Below, piece after piece: positions 50,215-58,930 of a DNA stretch of 64,000 bases; within the stretch, counting starts at the first letter, position 1; every line of letters starts with the position of its first letter. The translations under genes and the position numbers were made by a program. Below the pieces are notes generated by a model. It did not search any database and had not been told where the DNA came from. It saw only the letters and a program-made list of their open reading frames with translations. Source of the stretch: Rhizobium sp. WYJ-E13. Its GTDB lineage: Bacteria; Pseudomonadota; Alphaproteobacteria; Rhizobiales; Rhizobiaceae. The stretch spans positions 2,852,001 through 2,916,000 of the forward strand of contig NZ_CP076853.1 in assembly GCF_018987265.1 (NCBI RefSeq). The letters run 5' to 3'.

Positions 50215-51468
50215 ATGGTGGCAGCGCCAGGCGAAAACATGCGCATCAACGGGGACCGTCTCTGGGACAGTCTCATGGACATGGCAAAGATCGGCCCGGG
50301 AATAGCCGGCGGCAACAACCGCCAGACGCTGACGGATTCGGATGCCGAGGGCCGCAGCCTTTTCAAAAAATGGTGCGAAGACGCAGGCCTGACCCTCGGC
50401 GTCGACAAGATGGGCACGATGTTTGCGACCCGCCCCGGCACCGACCCCGATGCGCTTCCCGTCTATGTCGGCTCGCATCTGGATACCCAGCCGACCGGCG
50501 GCAAGTATGATGGCGTGCTCGGCGTGCTCGGCGCTCTCGAAGTCGTCAGGACAATGAACGACCTCGGTATCAGGACCAAGCACCCCATCGTCGTCACCAA
50601 TTGGACCAATGAGGAAGGCGCCCGCTTTGCGCCCGCCATGCTGGCATCAGGCGTCTTTGCCGGCGTTCATAGCCTGGATTTCGCCTATAATCGCAAGGAT
50701 CCCGAAGGCAATCTCTTCGGTGACGAGTTGAAGCGCATCGGCTGGGTTGGCGATGAGGAAGTCGGCGCCCGCAAGATGCACGCCTATTTCGAATATCACA
50801 TCGAGCAAGGCCCGATTCTCGAAGCCATGAACAAGCAGATCGGCGTCGTCACCCACTGTCAGGGCCTATGGTGGCTGGAATTCACGCTGACCGGCAAGGA
50901 GGCCCATACCGGTTCGACGCCGATGAACATGCGCGTCAATGCCGGCCTTGCCATGTCGCGAATCCTCGAAATGGTCCAGGGTGTCGCCATGGGCGAACAG
51001 CCGGGCGCCGTCGGCGGCGTCGGCCAGGTCTTCTTCTCGCCGAATTCCCGCAACGTGCTGCCGGGCAAGGTGGTCTTCACAGTCGACATCCGCTCGCCCG
51101 ACAAGGCCAAGCTCGACCGCATGCGGGCAAAGATCGAGGCCGAAGCGCCGAAGATCTGCGATGCGCTCGGTGTCGGCTGTTCCATCGAAGCGATCGGCCA
51201 TTTCGAACCCGTCACCTTCGACGAAAAGCTCGTCACCTCCGTCCGCTCCGCCGCAGACCGCCTCGGCTACTCCCACATGGACATTATCTCCGGCGCCGGA
51301 CACGATGCCTGCTGGGCCGCCAAGGTCGCGCCTGCCACCATGGTCATGTGCCCGTGCGTGGGTGGTCTCTCGCATAACGAGGCCGAGGAGATTTCCAAGG
51401 AATGGGCAACAGCTGGCGCTGACGTGCTGTTCCATGCGGTCGTCGAGACGGCGGAGATTGTGGTGTGA
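50215..51468 (+). CDS. Zn-dependent hydrolase, beta-ureidopropionase/N-carbamoyl amino acid hydrolase type
   Basis: 417 residues from ATG 50215 (AGGTGAGGAC ribosome site). M20-type features are YVGSHLDTQPTGGKYDGVLGVLGAL (metal ligands His and Asp), NWTNEEGARFAPAM (Glu ligands), HIEQGPILE and GAGHDACWAA. In the reductive pyrimidine pathway it would split N-carbamoyl-beta-alanine to beta-alanine, CO2 and ammonia. An N-carbamoyl-L-amino-acid hydrolase is an alternative, but context with preTA, hydA and rutR favours the former (often called PydC/AmaB). Confidence 0.9.
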   Translation: MVAAPGENMRINGDRLWDSLMDMAKIGPGIAGGNNRQTLTDSDAEGRSLFKKWCEDAGLTLGVDKMGTMFATRPGTDPDALPVYVGSHLDTQPTGGKYDGVLGVLGALEVVRTMNDLGIRTKHPIVVTNWTNEEGARFAPAMLASGVFAGVHSLDFAYNRKDPEGNLFGDELKRIGWVGDEEVGARKMHAYFEYHIEQGPILEAMNKQIGVVTHCQGLWWLEFTLTGKEAHTGSTPMNMRVNAGLAMSRILEMVQGVAMGEQPGAVGGVGQVFFSPNSRNVLPGKVVFTVDIRSPDKAKLDRMRAKIEAEAPKICDALGVGCSIEAIGHFEPVTFDEKLVTSVRSAADRLGYSHMDIISGAGHDACWAAKVAPATMVMCPCVGGLSHNEAEEISKEWATAGADVLFHAVVETAEIVV

Positions 51469-52073
51469 TGGCATCGGACTTACCAACGACTTATCTCGAT
51501 TATCCTGATGCCTCTAAGTTATACTTTCAGCAAAATGCCGACGATCTTGCATGGGCGAGTGCCAATGAGACGCCGGTGAACGAAGGTCCGTGGGGCGACG
51601 TCCCCAGTGTGCAGATCTTCTACGTTGGCATCAACACGGCAGGCGAGCGGATCAGGCTTCCGCAAATATCGAGCTTTTGGCGCTATAAACCTTCTGGTGT
51701 TCAACTGGCCTATTCAGATGACCACGCCCGAGATGCGCCGCACCAGACCTATTATCTTTCTGGGCCTGGGCCTAGCGTGGTTCGAATCGAACTCGGCCCT
51801 TCCATGCCCGGCATACTGATCGAACGTCCCAGGGGTAACCAACCCGTACAGTCAACCGGACTGATCGATGGCAAGGATTTCTACTTTCACGAAAGCGATG
51901 GTTTTTGGTCCTTGTCAGTCGGCGGCACAGATGTCGTTGACCAGCCCGACTGGTATTATGAGGAAGAGCACGACGCGCCCGACGAACTGAGTGAGGAAGC
52001 AGTCTACAGCCTCATCGCCAAGGGTGCAGCGCTCCTGCGAAGTGGCACGCCCACGATGACAGTTAAGCAGTAA
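51468..52073 (+). CDS. Hypothetical protein inside pyrimidine operon
   Basis: 201 residues, starting at ATG 51468 within TGATG of the hydrolase stop, so it is translationally coupled. The protein is acidic with many aromatics (DKPDWYYEEEHD-like C-terminal region: QPDWYYEEEHDAPDELSEE). No signal, membrane helix or known motif. Its placement between the hydrolase and dihydropyrimidinase genes is unusual, and I know of no pathway step for it. It may be an inserted orphan. Confidence 0.6.
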   Translation: MASDLPTTYLDYPDASKLYFQQNADDLAWASANETPVNEGPWGDVPSVQIFYVGINTAGERIRLPQISSFWRYKPSGVQLAYSDDHARDAPHQTYYLSGPGPSVVRIELGPSMPGILIERPRGNQPVQSTGLIDGKDFYFHESDGFWSLSVGGTDVVDQPDWYYEEEHDAPDELSEEAVYSLIAKGAALLRSGTPTMTVKQ

Positions 52074-52108
52074 CAGGAACAAGACCGCACGGAAAAGGAA
52101 CAGCAGCC

Positions 52109-53563
52109 ATGACTACAGTCATCAAGAACGGCACCATCGTCACGGCCGACCTCACCTACAAGGCGGACGTGAAGATCGACGGTGGCAAGATCGTCGAGAT
52201 CGGCCCGAACCTTTCCGGCAACGAAGTACTGGATGCCACAGGCTGTTACATTATGCCCGGCGGCATCGATCCGCACACCCATCTCGAAATGCCTTTCATG
52301 GGCACCTATTCCTCCGACGATTTCGAGAGCGGCACGCGTGCGGCGCTTGCCGGCGGAACGACCATGGTCGTCGATTTCGCCCTTCCCTCTCCCGGCCAGT
52401 CGCTGCTTGAAGCGCTGACCATGTGGGACAACAAGTCCACGCGTGCCAACTGCGACTATTCCTTCCACATGGCGATCACCTGGTGGGGCGAGCAGGTCTT
52501 CAACGAGATGAAGACGATCGTTCAGGACAAGGGCATCAACACCTTCAAGCATTTCATGGCCTACAAGGGCGCGCTGATGGTGAACGACGACGAGATGTTC
52601 GCCTCCTTCCAGCGCTGCGCCGAGCTTGGCGCCCTGCCGCTCGTCCATGCCGAAAACGGCGATGTCGTCGCCTCCCTGTCGGCCAAGCTGCTCTCGGAAG
52701 GCAACAACGGCCCGGAGGCGCACGCCTATTCGCGCCCGGCCGAAGTCGAGGGCGAGGCCACCAACCGCGCCATCATGATCGCCGACATGGCCGGCTGCCC
52801 TGTCTATATCGTCCACACCTCATGCGAACAGGCCCATGAAGCGATCCGCCGTGCCCGCCAGAAGGGCATCCGCGCCTATGGCGAGCCGCTGATCCAGCAC
52901 CTGACGCTCGATGAAACCGAATATTTCGACAAGGACTGGGACCATGCCGCCCGACGCGTCATGTCCCCTCCCTTCCGCAACAAGCAGCATCAGGACTCGC
53001 TTTGGGCCGGCCTCGCCTCCGGTTCGCTGCAGGTGGTGGCGACCGATCACTGCGCCTTCACCACGGCGCAAAAGCGCTTCGGCGTCGGCGATTTCACCAA
53101 GATCCCGAACGGCACCGGCGGCCTCGAAGACCGCATGCCGATGCTCTGGACCTATGGCGTCAATACAGGTCGACTGACGATGAACGAATTCGTCGCCGTC
53201 ACCTCGACCAACATCGCCAAGATCCTCAACATCTATCCGAAGAAGGGCGCGATCCTTGTCGGCGCTGACGCCGATCTCGTCGTCTGGGATCCGAAGCGCT
53301 CCAAGACCATTTCGTCGAAGACCCAGCAGTCGGCGATCGATTACAACGTCTTCGAAGGCAAGCAAGTCACCGGCCTGCCGCGCTACACGCTGACGCGCGG
53401 CGTCGTGGCCATCGAGGAAGATACGATCAAGACCCGCGAGGGCCATGGCGAGTTCATCAGGCGCGAGCCGGTCACCGCCGTCAGCAAGGCGCTGTCGACC
53501 TGGAAGGAGATCACCGCTCCGCGCAAAGTCGAACGCACGGGCATCCCGGCAAGCGGGGTGTGA
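52109..53563 (+). CDS. hydA: Dihydropyrimidinase (D-hydantoinase)
   Basis: 484 residues, the usual length. The metal-dependent amidohydrolase fold shows PGGIDPHTHLEMPFMG with two metal ligands, FKHFMAYKGALM with the carbamylated Lys, PLVHAENGD, YIVHTSCEQA and AFTTAQKRFG. It opens dihydrouracil/dihydrothymine to N-carbamoyl-beta-amino acids, the second step between PreTA and the hydrolase at 50215. RBS GGAAAAGGAAC precedes ATG 52109. Confidence 0.96.
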   Translation: MTTVIKNGTIVTADLTYKADVKIDGGKIVEIGPNLSGNEVLDATGCYIMPGGIDPHTHLEMPFMGTYSSDDFESGTRAALAGGTTMVVDFALPSPGQSLLEALTMWDNKSTRANCDYSFHMAITWWGEQVFNEMKTIVQDKGINTFKHFMAYKGALMVNDDEMFASFQRCAELGALPLVHAENGDVVASLSAKLLSEGNNGPEAHAYSRPAEVEGEATNRAIMIADMAGCPVYIVHTSCEQAHEAIRRARQKGIRAYGEPLIQHLTLDETEYFDKDWDHAARRVMSPPFRNKQHQDSLWAGLASGSLQVVATDHCAFTTAQKRFGVGDFTKIPNGTGGLEDRMPMLWTYGVNTGRLTMNEFVAVTSTNIAKILNIYPKKGAILVGADADLVVWDPKRSKTISSKTQQSAIDYNVFEGKQVTGLPRYTLTRGVVAIEEDTIKTREGHGEFIRREPVTAVSKALSTWKEITAPRKVERTGIPASGV

Positions 53564-53568
53564 TATAA

Positions 53569-53961
53569 ATGCGCGGCCATCTGCTTCTGATCATCGTCAC
53601 TCTGGCCGCGCTCTCCAATGCGGCCCTCTATAATGTGGCTCAGGCCGACACGCTGCCCATCAAGGGCAGCTACGGCAACAAGGATGGCTGCGCCTACGCC
53701 AAGAGCGGCGAAAGCACGGGCTCGGACAACTTCTTCCTGCTGACGTCAGAGAGCATCACGACGGCCGTCTCCTATTGCGAAATCAAGAAGGTCCTGAAGA
53801 GCGAAGGCAAGAACTTCACCGCAACGATCTCCTGCCATGCAGAAGGCGAAGAGAGCGGCGCCGACGACACAGCCCGGATCACCTCAGGACCGAAGGGCTA
53901 TACGATCGGCCTCGCCTCGGATGCCGCAATCAAGTGGGGGCCGCTGCCGCTATGCAAATAG
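53569..53961 (+). CDS. Small exported protein
   Basis: 130 residues. Signal peptide HLLLIIVTLAALSNAALYNVAQA, then a mature part with five Cys (GCAYAK, SYCEIKK, ISCHAEG, LPLCK among them) that could form disulfides. It starts five bases after the dihydropyrimidinase stop and may be cotranscribed with it, but has no obvious pathway role. No family recognised. Confidence 0.75.
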   Translation: MRGHLLLIIVTLAALSNAALYNVAQADTLPIKGSYGNKDGCAYAKSGESTGSDNFFLLTSESITTAVSYCEIKKVLKSEGKNFTATISCHAEGEESGADDTARITSGPKGYTIGLASDAAIKWGPLPLCK

Positions 53962-53963
53962 CC

Positions 53964-54377
53964 TCACGCCGGCACCAGCGCATCGAGCTCGGGCAGCAGG
54001 ACGACACTTTCCTGCTCGTTCGGATCCGTGCGGGCAATGATCGCCGTGCAGGGTGTGCTGCTGAGGTTCGCCGGAAGATGCGGCACCCCGGCCGGAATGT
54101 AGAAAAGTTCGCCCGCGCGCAGGATCACATGGTTCTCCAGCTTGTCGCCGTACCAAGTATGCGCCTCGCCGGAGAGCATGTAGATTGCCGTTTCATGCGC
54201 CTCGTGCAGATGCGCCTTGGCGCGCACGCCGGGCGGGATCGTCAAAAGATGCATGCAGATGCCCGTCGCGCCGACCGTCTCGGCCGCGATGCCCTGAAAA
54301 TAGCTCAGCCCCTGCTTGCCGTCATAGGTGTGGTCGGGACGAACAATGTGGCAGGTGGGCTTTGATTTCACGTCCAT
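53964..54377 (-). CDS. Cupin-domain protein
   Basis: 137 residues with the cupin metal motifs GVRAKAHLHEAHETAIYMLSGEAHTWYG and the second motif GVPHLPANL. The start ATG 54377 follows the strong ribosome site AAGGAGGAAAAGG. Single-domain cupins include many small dioxygenases, isomerases and ligand sensors. It lies between hydA and the ABC transporter genes on the opposite strand; substrate unknown. Confidence 0.85.
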   Translation of the reverse strand: MDVKSKPTCHIVRPDHTYDGKQGLSYFQGIAAETVGATGICMHLLTIPPGVRAKAHLHEAHETAIYMLSGEAHTWYGDKLENHVILRAGELFYIPAGVPHLPANLSSTPCTAIIARTDPNEQESVVLLPELDALVPA

Positions 54378-54471
54378 CCTTTTCCTCCAAGGACTGTGCT
54401 GCCGGAAAGACCGGCGACCATAATATCACGGAAAACTGCGCCCGCGCGGCGAAAACAAGACTGGTTTATTG

Positions 54472-55257
54472 ATGCAAGCACCCTCCGTCGTATCCGCCAA
54501 GGATCTCTGTCTCACCTACCAGACGAATGACGGGCCGGTGCATGCGCTGAGCGATGTCAGTCTCGACATCCGCAAGGGAGAATTTGTCTCCTTCATCGGT
54601 CCCTCCGGCTGCGGCAAGACCACTTTCCTGCGCGTCATCGCTGATCTCGAGCACAAGACATCAGGCGATATCGCCATCAATGGCATGACGCCGGATGAAG
54701 CCCGCAAGGCCCGTGCCTATGGCTACGTCTTCCAGGCACCGGCCCTTTATCCCTGGCGCACGATCGAAAAGAACATCGCCCTGCCGCTGGAGATCATGGG
54801 TTATCCGAAGCCCGAGCAGAAGAAACGCATCGCGGAAGCACTCGACCTCGTCGAGCTCACGGGCTTCGACAAGAAGTTCCCCTGGCAGCTCTCCGGCGGC
54901 ATGCAGCAGCGCGCCTCGATCGCCCGCGCCCTTGCCTTCGATGCCGACCTGCTCCTGATGGACGAACCCTTCGGCGCGCTTGACGAAATCGTCCGCGATC
55001 ACCTCAACGCCGCCCTTCTGAAACTCTGGGCACGCACCAACAAGACGATCTGCTTCGTCACCCATTCCATTCCGGAAGCCGTCTACCTCTCCACCAAGAT
55101 CGTCGTCATGTCGCCACGCCCAGGCCGTGTGACGGATGTGATCGACTCGACATTGCCGAACGAGCGCCCGCTCGACATTCGCGAGACACCGGAATTCCTG
55201 GAAATCGCCCACCGCGTTCGCGAGGGGCTGAGGGCGGGGCATAGTTATGAGCAGTAG
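54472..55257 (+). CDS. ABC importer ATPase of NMT1/SsuA-type system
   Basis: 261 residues from ATG 54472. Walker A GPSGCGKTTF at about 43-52, Q-loop FQAPALYPWRTIEKN, signature LSGGMQQRASIARAL, Walker B LLLMDEPFGALDE and switch CFVTHSIPEAVYLS. It belongs to the TauB/SsuB/ThiZ group. With two permeases and an NMT1/THI5-like binding protein it forms an importer; its place beside hydA suggests uptake of pyrimidines or related compounds, by inference. Confidence 0.94.
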   Translation: MQAPSVVSAKDLCLTYQTNDGPVHALSDVSLDIRKGEFVSFIGPSGCGKTTFLRVIADLEHKTSGDIAINGMTPDEARKARAYGYVFQAPALYPWRTIEKNIALPLEIMGYPKPEQKKRIAEALDLVELTGFDKKFPWQLSGGMQQRASIARALAFDADLLLMDEPFGALDEIVRDHLNAALLKLWARTNKTICFVTHSIPEAVYLSTKIVVMSPRPGRVTDVIDSTLPNERPLDIRETPEFLEIAHRVREGLRAGHSYEQ

Positions 55258-55276
55258 GGCCTTGCGTTCGGTAGTT

Positions 55277-55450
55277 ACCCCCCTCTGTCCTGCCGGACAT
55301 CTCCCCCACAAGGGGGGAGATCGACAAGCCGCACGACCTTCGCACATTGCTGATCTCGTGCAATTTGCGACGCTGATTGCTTGGGGAAACCGGCGCCCCC
55401 AGCCAATCTCCCCCCTTGTGGGGGAGATGTCCGGCAGGACAGAGGGGGGT
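55277..55450. repeat. Insertion-like element with 45-bp perfect inverted repeats
   Basis: The left arm 55277-55321 is the exact reverse complement of the right arm 55406-55450. The arms begin ACCCCCCTCTGTCCTGCC and each contains its own small palindrome (ATCTCCCCCACAAGGGGGGA type). The 84-base centre holds no gene. It lies between the ATPase and permease genes of one transporter, the form of rhizobial RIME/MITE-type intergenic repeats. It may affect expression of the downstream permeases. Confidence 0.9.
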
Positions 55451-55482
55451 AGCCGCACACTCCTCACTTGGAGGAGCGCCGC

Positions 55483-56367
55483 ATGAAACCCGACACCCTC
55501 AAGGACAAGATCGTCCCTGTCCTCACCATTCTACTGGTCCTGGTCGCCATCTGGTATGTCGCCGCGGTCATCCTGAACACGCCCTTCCAGCGTGACATGG
55601 ATACCCGCAACAACATCACCTCGACGACGATAGAATTTATCGGCAGCACCCTCTCCCAGCCAAAGCCCGTCCTGCCGGCGCCGCATCAGGTGGCGCAGAA
55701 CGTCTTCGAGAACACGTTTCTCAGAAAGCTCTCCAGCAATCGCAGCCTCGTCTACCACGCGGGCGTCACCCTCTCCTCAACCGTTCTCGGCTTTGCGTTC
55801 GGCACGTTGCTTGGCGTCGTCATTGCCGTCGGCATCATCCATATCAAGGCGCTTGACCGCAGCCTGATGCCCTGGATCATAGCCTCGCAGACCGTGCCAA
55901 TCCTGGCGGTCGCACCCATGATCATCGTCGTTCTCGGTTCGATCAACATCACAGGCCTGATCCCGAAGGCCCTGATATCAACCTATCTCTCCTTCTTCCC
56001 GGTCGCTGTCGGCATGGTGAAAGGGTTACGTTCGCCGGAAGTCATGCATCTCGACCTGATGCGCACCTACAACGCCACGGCTGCACAAACCTTCTGGAAG
56101 CTGCGCGTGCCCGCTTCCATTCCCTTCCTCTTCACCTCTATGAAGGTGGCGATCGCCGCAAGCCTCGTCGGCACCATCGTCGGCGAGCTGCCGACCGGTG
56201 CCGTTGCCGGCATCGGCTCTAAACTGCTTGCCGGCTCCTATTACAGCCAGACGATCGATATCTGGGCCGCCCTTGTCGCCGGCTCCGTGCTGGCGGCCAT
56301 TCTCGTCGCCATTGTCGGCCTCGCAGGCAAGATCGTCGATCGCGCGATGGGCGGGAGGCCGGCATGA
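55483..56367 (+). CDS. ABC importer permease (first of two)
   Basis: 294 residues from ATG 55483 with ribosome site GGAGGAG. One N-terminal helix (IVPVLTILLVLVAIWYVAAVIL) is followed by a periplasmic region and a BPD_transp_1 core (AGVTLSSTVLGFAFGTLLGVVIAV; MVKGLRSPEVMHLDLMRTYNATAAQTFWKLRVPASIPFLF holds the EAA loop). It overlaps the next permease by ATGA. It probably pairs with that gene to form the channel. Confidence 0.93.
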   Translation: MKPDTLKDKIVPVLTILLVLVAIWYVAAVILNTPFQRDMDTRNNITSTTIEFIGSTLSQPKPVLPAPHQVAQNVFENTFLRKLSSNRSLVYHAGVTLSSTVLGFAFGTLLGVVIAVGIIHIKALDRSLMPWIIASQTVPILAVAPMIIVVLGSINITGLIPKALISTYLSFFPVAVGMVKGLRSPEVMHLDLMRTYNATAAQTFWKLRVPASIPFLFTSMKVAIAASLVGTIVGELPTGAVAGIGSKLLAGSYYSQTIDIWAALVAGSVLAAILVAIVGLAGKIVDRAMGGRPA

Positions 56368-57491
56368 GGCAGGTAACGATTTCCTGGCAGGGCCTAATCG
56401 CTCTCCTCTGCGCCTTCGGTGCGATGGCCTTGCTGCCGCTCTTTGCGGCGGGCGCAACCCATCCTCCATCTGCAGGCACTGTCGGGCTGACCTCCCTGCT
56501 TGCGATCGCTGCAGCGCTTGTGTCCTTTGCGCCTCTCCCAGTAACGCTCGTCGCAGCAGTCCTTTTTGTCGGCGCTCACGGGGGCGCATGGCTGCTGCTC
56601 GGCACGCTCACGGGCAATGAAGGTTTCGCCGCCCCCGCTTTCTTTCTGCTGCTCGCTGCCTGCTGGCTGCTCGCATGGCGTTGCGTGACGAAACTTTCCG
56701 AGATCCCGCCGACAGAACCGGCCAGCCAATGGCTGCTGCGCCTGCTCATTCCAGCGATCTTCGGAGCCTGGATCCTCATCATTTGGGAGGCGATCACACG
56801 TGGCGCCGGCATCCCGTTCGTCATCCTGCCGCCGCCAAGCGCGATCTGGGCGCGCATATCCGGCTCCCTGCCGATCCTCGGCGAAGATGTCAGGCAGACG
56901 ATCTTTAAAGCGGTTCTGATCGGATACGCCATCGGTTGCCTTAGCGGCTTCGTGGTCGCCATCCTTGCTGACCGCGTCGCCTTCCTGCGCCGCGGCCTGC
57001 TGCCGATCGGCAATATGGTCTCTGCCCTGCCGATCATCGGGGTGGCGCCCATCATGGTCATGTGGTTCGGTTTCGACTGGCAGTCGAAGGCAGCGGTCGT
57101 CATCATCATGACCTTCTTCCCGATGCTGGTGAACACGGTCGCCGGCCTTGCCGCCTCCGGCAATATGGAGCGCGACCTGATGCGCACCTACGCATCGAAC
57201 TACTGGCAGACGCTCGTAAAGCTCCGGCTTCCCGCCGCCATGCCCTTCATTTTCAATGCACTGAAGATCAACTCGACGCTGGCGCTGATTGGTGCCATCG
57301 TTGCGGAATTCTTCGGAACGCCGATCGTCGGCATGGGCTTCCGCATCTCCACCGAGATGGGCCGCATGAATGTCGACATGGTCTGGGCCGAGATCGCCGT
57401 CGCGGCGCTCGCTGGCTCCGTCTTCTATGGTGTCGTCGCCCTTGCCGAGAGGGCGGTGACGTTCTGGCATCCGTCTATCCGTGGTGGTTAG
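56364..57491 (+). CDS. ABC importer permease (second), with extra N-terminal helices
   Basis: 375 residues. About four hydrophobic segments in the first 110 residues (LIALLCAFGAMALLPLFAAGA; LLAIAAALVSFAPL; VAAVLFVGAHGGAWLLLG; FFLLLAACWLLAWRC) precede a normal permease core with the EAA loop (MERDLMRTYASNYWQTLVKLRLPAAMPF). The N-terminal extension is longer than in SsuC-type permeases. Followed 54 bases later by the binding protein gene. Confidence 0.92.
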   Translation: MRQVTISWQGLIALLCAFGAMALLPLFAAGATHPPSAGTVGLTSLLAIAAALVSFAPLPVTLVAAVLFVGAHGGAWLLLGTLTGNEGFAAPAFFLLLAACWLLAWRCVTKLSEIPPTEPASQWLLRLLIPAIFGAWILIIWEAITRGAGIPFVILPPPSAIWARISGSLPILGEDVRQTIFKAVLIGYAIGCLSGFVVAILADRVAFLRRGLLPIGNMVSALPIIGVAPIMVMWFGFDWQSKAAVVIIMTFFPMLVNTVAGLAASGNMERDLMRTYASNYWQTLVKLRLPAAMPFIFNALKINSTLALIGAIVAEFFGTPIVGMGFRISTEMGRMNVDMVWAEIAVAALAGSVFYGVVALAERAVTFWHPSIRGG

Positions 57492-57545
57492 ACGCGCCCC
57501 GGCTCCGCATAGGGGTCGGGGCATAACTTCAGAGGGAAAAAGAAA

Positions 57546-58517
57546 ATGAAAAAGTTGATGGTTGCGATGATGGCGAGCGCGATGTCGCTTGCCGCAGCAC
57601 ACGCGATGGCCGCCGACAAGGTGACGCTGCAGCTAAAATGGGTCACCCAGTCGCAGTTCGCCGGTTATTACGTTGCCAAGGACAAGGGCTACTACGAAGA
57701 AGAAGGCCTCGATGTCGATATCAAGCCGGGCGGCCCGGATATTGCGCCTGAGCAGGTGATTGCCGGCGGCGGCGCCGATGTGATCGTCGACTGGATGGGC
57801 GGCGCGCTGGTTGCCCGCGAAAAGGGCGTTCCGCTCGTCAACATCGCCCAGCCCTACCAGAAGTCCGGCATGGAAATGATCTGCCGCAAGGATGGCCCGG
57901 TCAAAACCGAAGCCGACTTCAAGGGCCACACGCTCGGCGTCTGGTTCTTCGGCAACGAATACCCCTTCTTCGCCTGGATGAACAAGCTCGGCCTCAAGAC
58001 CGACGGAGGCCCTGACGGCGTGACCGTGCTGAAGCAGAGCTTCGATGTGCAGCCGCTGCTGCAGAAACAGGCCGATTGCATCTCCGTCATGACCTATAAC
58101 GAATACTGGCAGGCGATCGATGCCGGCCTGAAGCCGGAAGACCTTGTTGTCTTCAACTATACCGCCATGGGCAACGACCTCCTGGAAGACGGCCTCTATG
58201 CAATGGAAGACAAGCTGAAGGATCCGGCCTTCAAGGAAAAGATGGTCAAGTTCGTCCGCGCTTCCATGAAGGGCTGGAAATATGCCATGGAAAATCCCGA
58301 CGATGCAGCCGGGATCGTCGTCGACGCCGGCGGCCAGGACGAAAACCACCAGAAGCGGATGATGGGCGAAGTTGCCAAGCTGATCGGTGACGGCACCGGC
58401 AAGCTCGACACCACGCTCTATGACCGCACGGCCAAGGCCCTGCTCGACCAGAAGATCATCAACAAGGAACCGGCGGGCGCCTGGACTCACGACATCACCG
58501 ACGCTGCCGCCAAGTAA
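57546..58517 (+). CDS. ABC importer substrate-binding protein, NMT1/THI5-like
   Basis: 323 residues. Signal peptide MKKLMVAMMASAMSLAAAHAMA, then VTLQLKWVTQSQFAGYYVAKDKGYYEEEGLDVDI, the characteristic start of NMT1/THI5-like proteins that bind pyrimidine precursors, riboflavin or similar ligands. GVWFFGNEYPFFAWMNKLGL and CISVMTYNEYWQAID follow the same family. No TPP riboswitch-like sequence precedes the operon. The hydA/rutR context points to uracil, thymine or hydantoin-type substrates, by inference. Confidence 0.92.
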   Translation: MKKLMVAMMASAMSLAAAHAMAADKVTLQLKWVTQSQFAGYYVAKDKGYYEEEGLDVDIKPGGPDIAPEQVIAGGGADVIVDWMGGALVAREKGVPLVNIAQPYQKSGMEMICRKDGPVKTEADFKGHTLGVWFFGNEYPFFAWMNKLGLKTDGGPDGVTVLKQSFDVQPLLQKQADCISVMTYNEYWQAIDAGLKPEDLVVFNYTAMGNDLLEDGLYAMEDKLKDPAFKEKMVKFVRASMKGWKYAMENPDDAAGIVVDAGGQDENHQKRMMGEVAKLIGDGTGKLDTTLYDRTAKALLDQKIINKEPAGAWTHDITDAAAK

Positions 58518-58930
58518 CAGAAATATCGATGCCCAAATGCAACGCGCGCGGGAAATTCTCCCGCGCGTTTCTATTTTTTGCACTCAATGAAAAAAAATCG
58601 CCTTGCAACTGTCGCATTTATCAGGCGTCAAACGTCAAAGCATATGAGAGCCGATCAATCATCGTCATGTTCACATAACCCTTAGGTGATTGATGGGCAT
58701 CGCAATAGTGATTAATGGTATCTCATGGGGAATTATTTTCTGCCGGGCTTGCGCGTGGAGCAAATCGATACCACGTACTAGCCGGATTTGGCGGATTGGG
58801 ACCATAAGTTCCGACCGATGGGATGCGGGTAAATACCTCTGAGATTTGGAAGACGGCATTCGCCCGACCGCGAGCCTGTTTGAGAACGCGCGAGTTCGGC
58901 CGATCCCGTCGAGAGATTGGACGACGACGC
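58518..58930. other. Intergenic region before RND efflux operon
   Basis: About 410 bases. The terminator of the transporter operon is near its left end; the rest is AT-richer around 58590-58730 and presumably holds the efflux promoter. The MFP frame continues upstream to 58823 but without signal-like sequence. No regulator gene is adjacent. Confidence 0.45.
58543..58580 (+). terminator. Rho-independent terminator
   Basis: CGCGCGGGA (58545-58553) and TCCCGCGCG (58559-58567) pair around AATTC, followed by TTTCTATTTTTT, 27 bases after the binding-protein gene. Confidence 0.88.

Noticed and set aside
54378..54471. TPP riboswitch before the NMT1/THI5-like transporter
   Set aside because: The short leader lacks the CUGAGA-type conserved elements and is too small for the fold.
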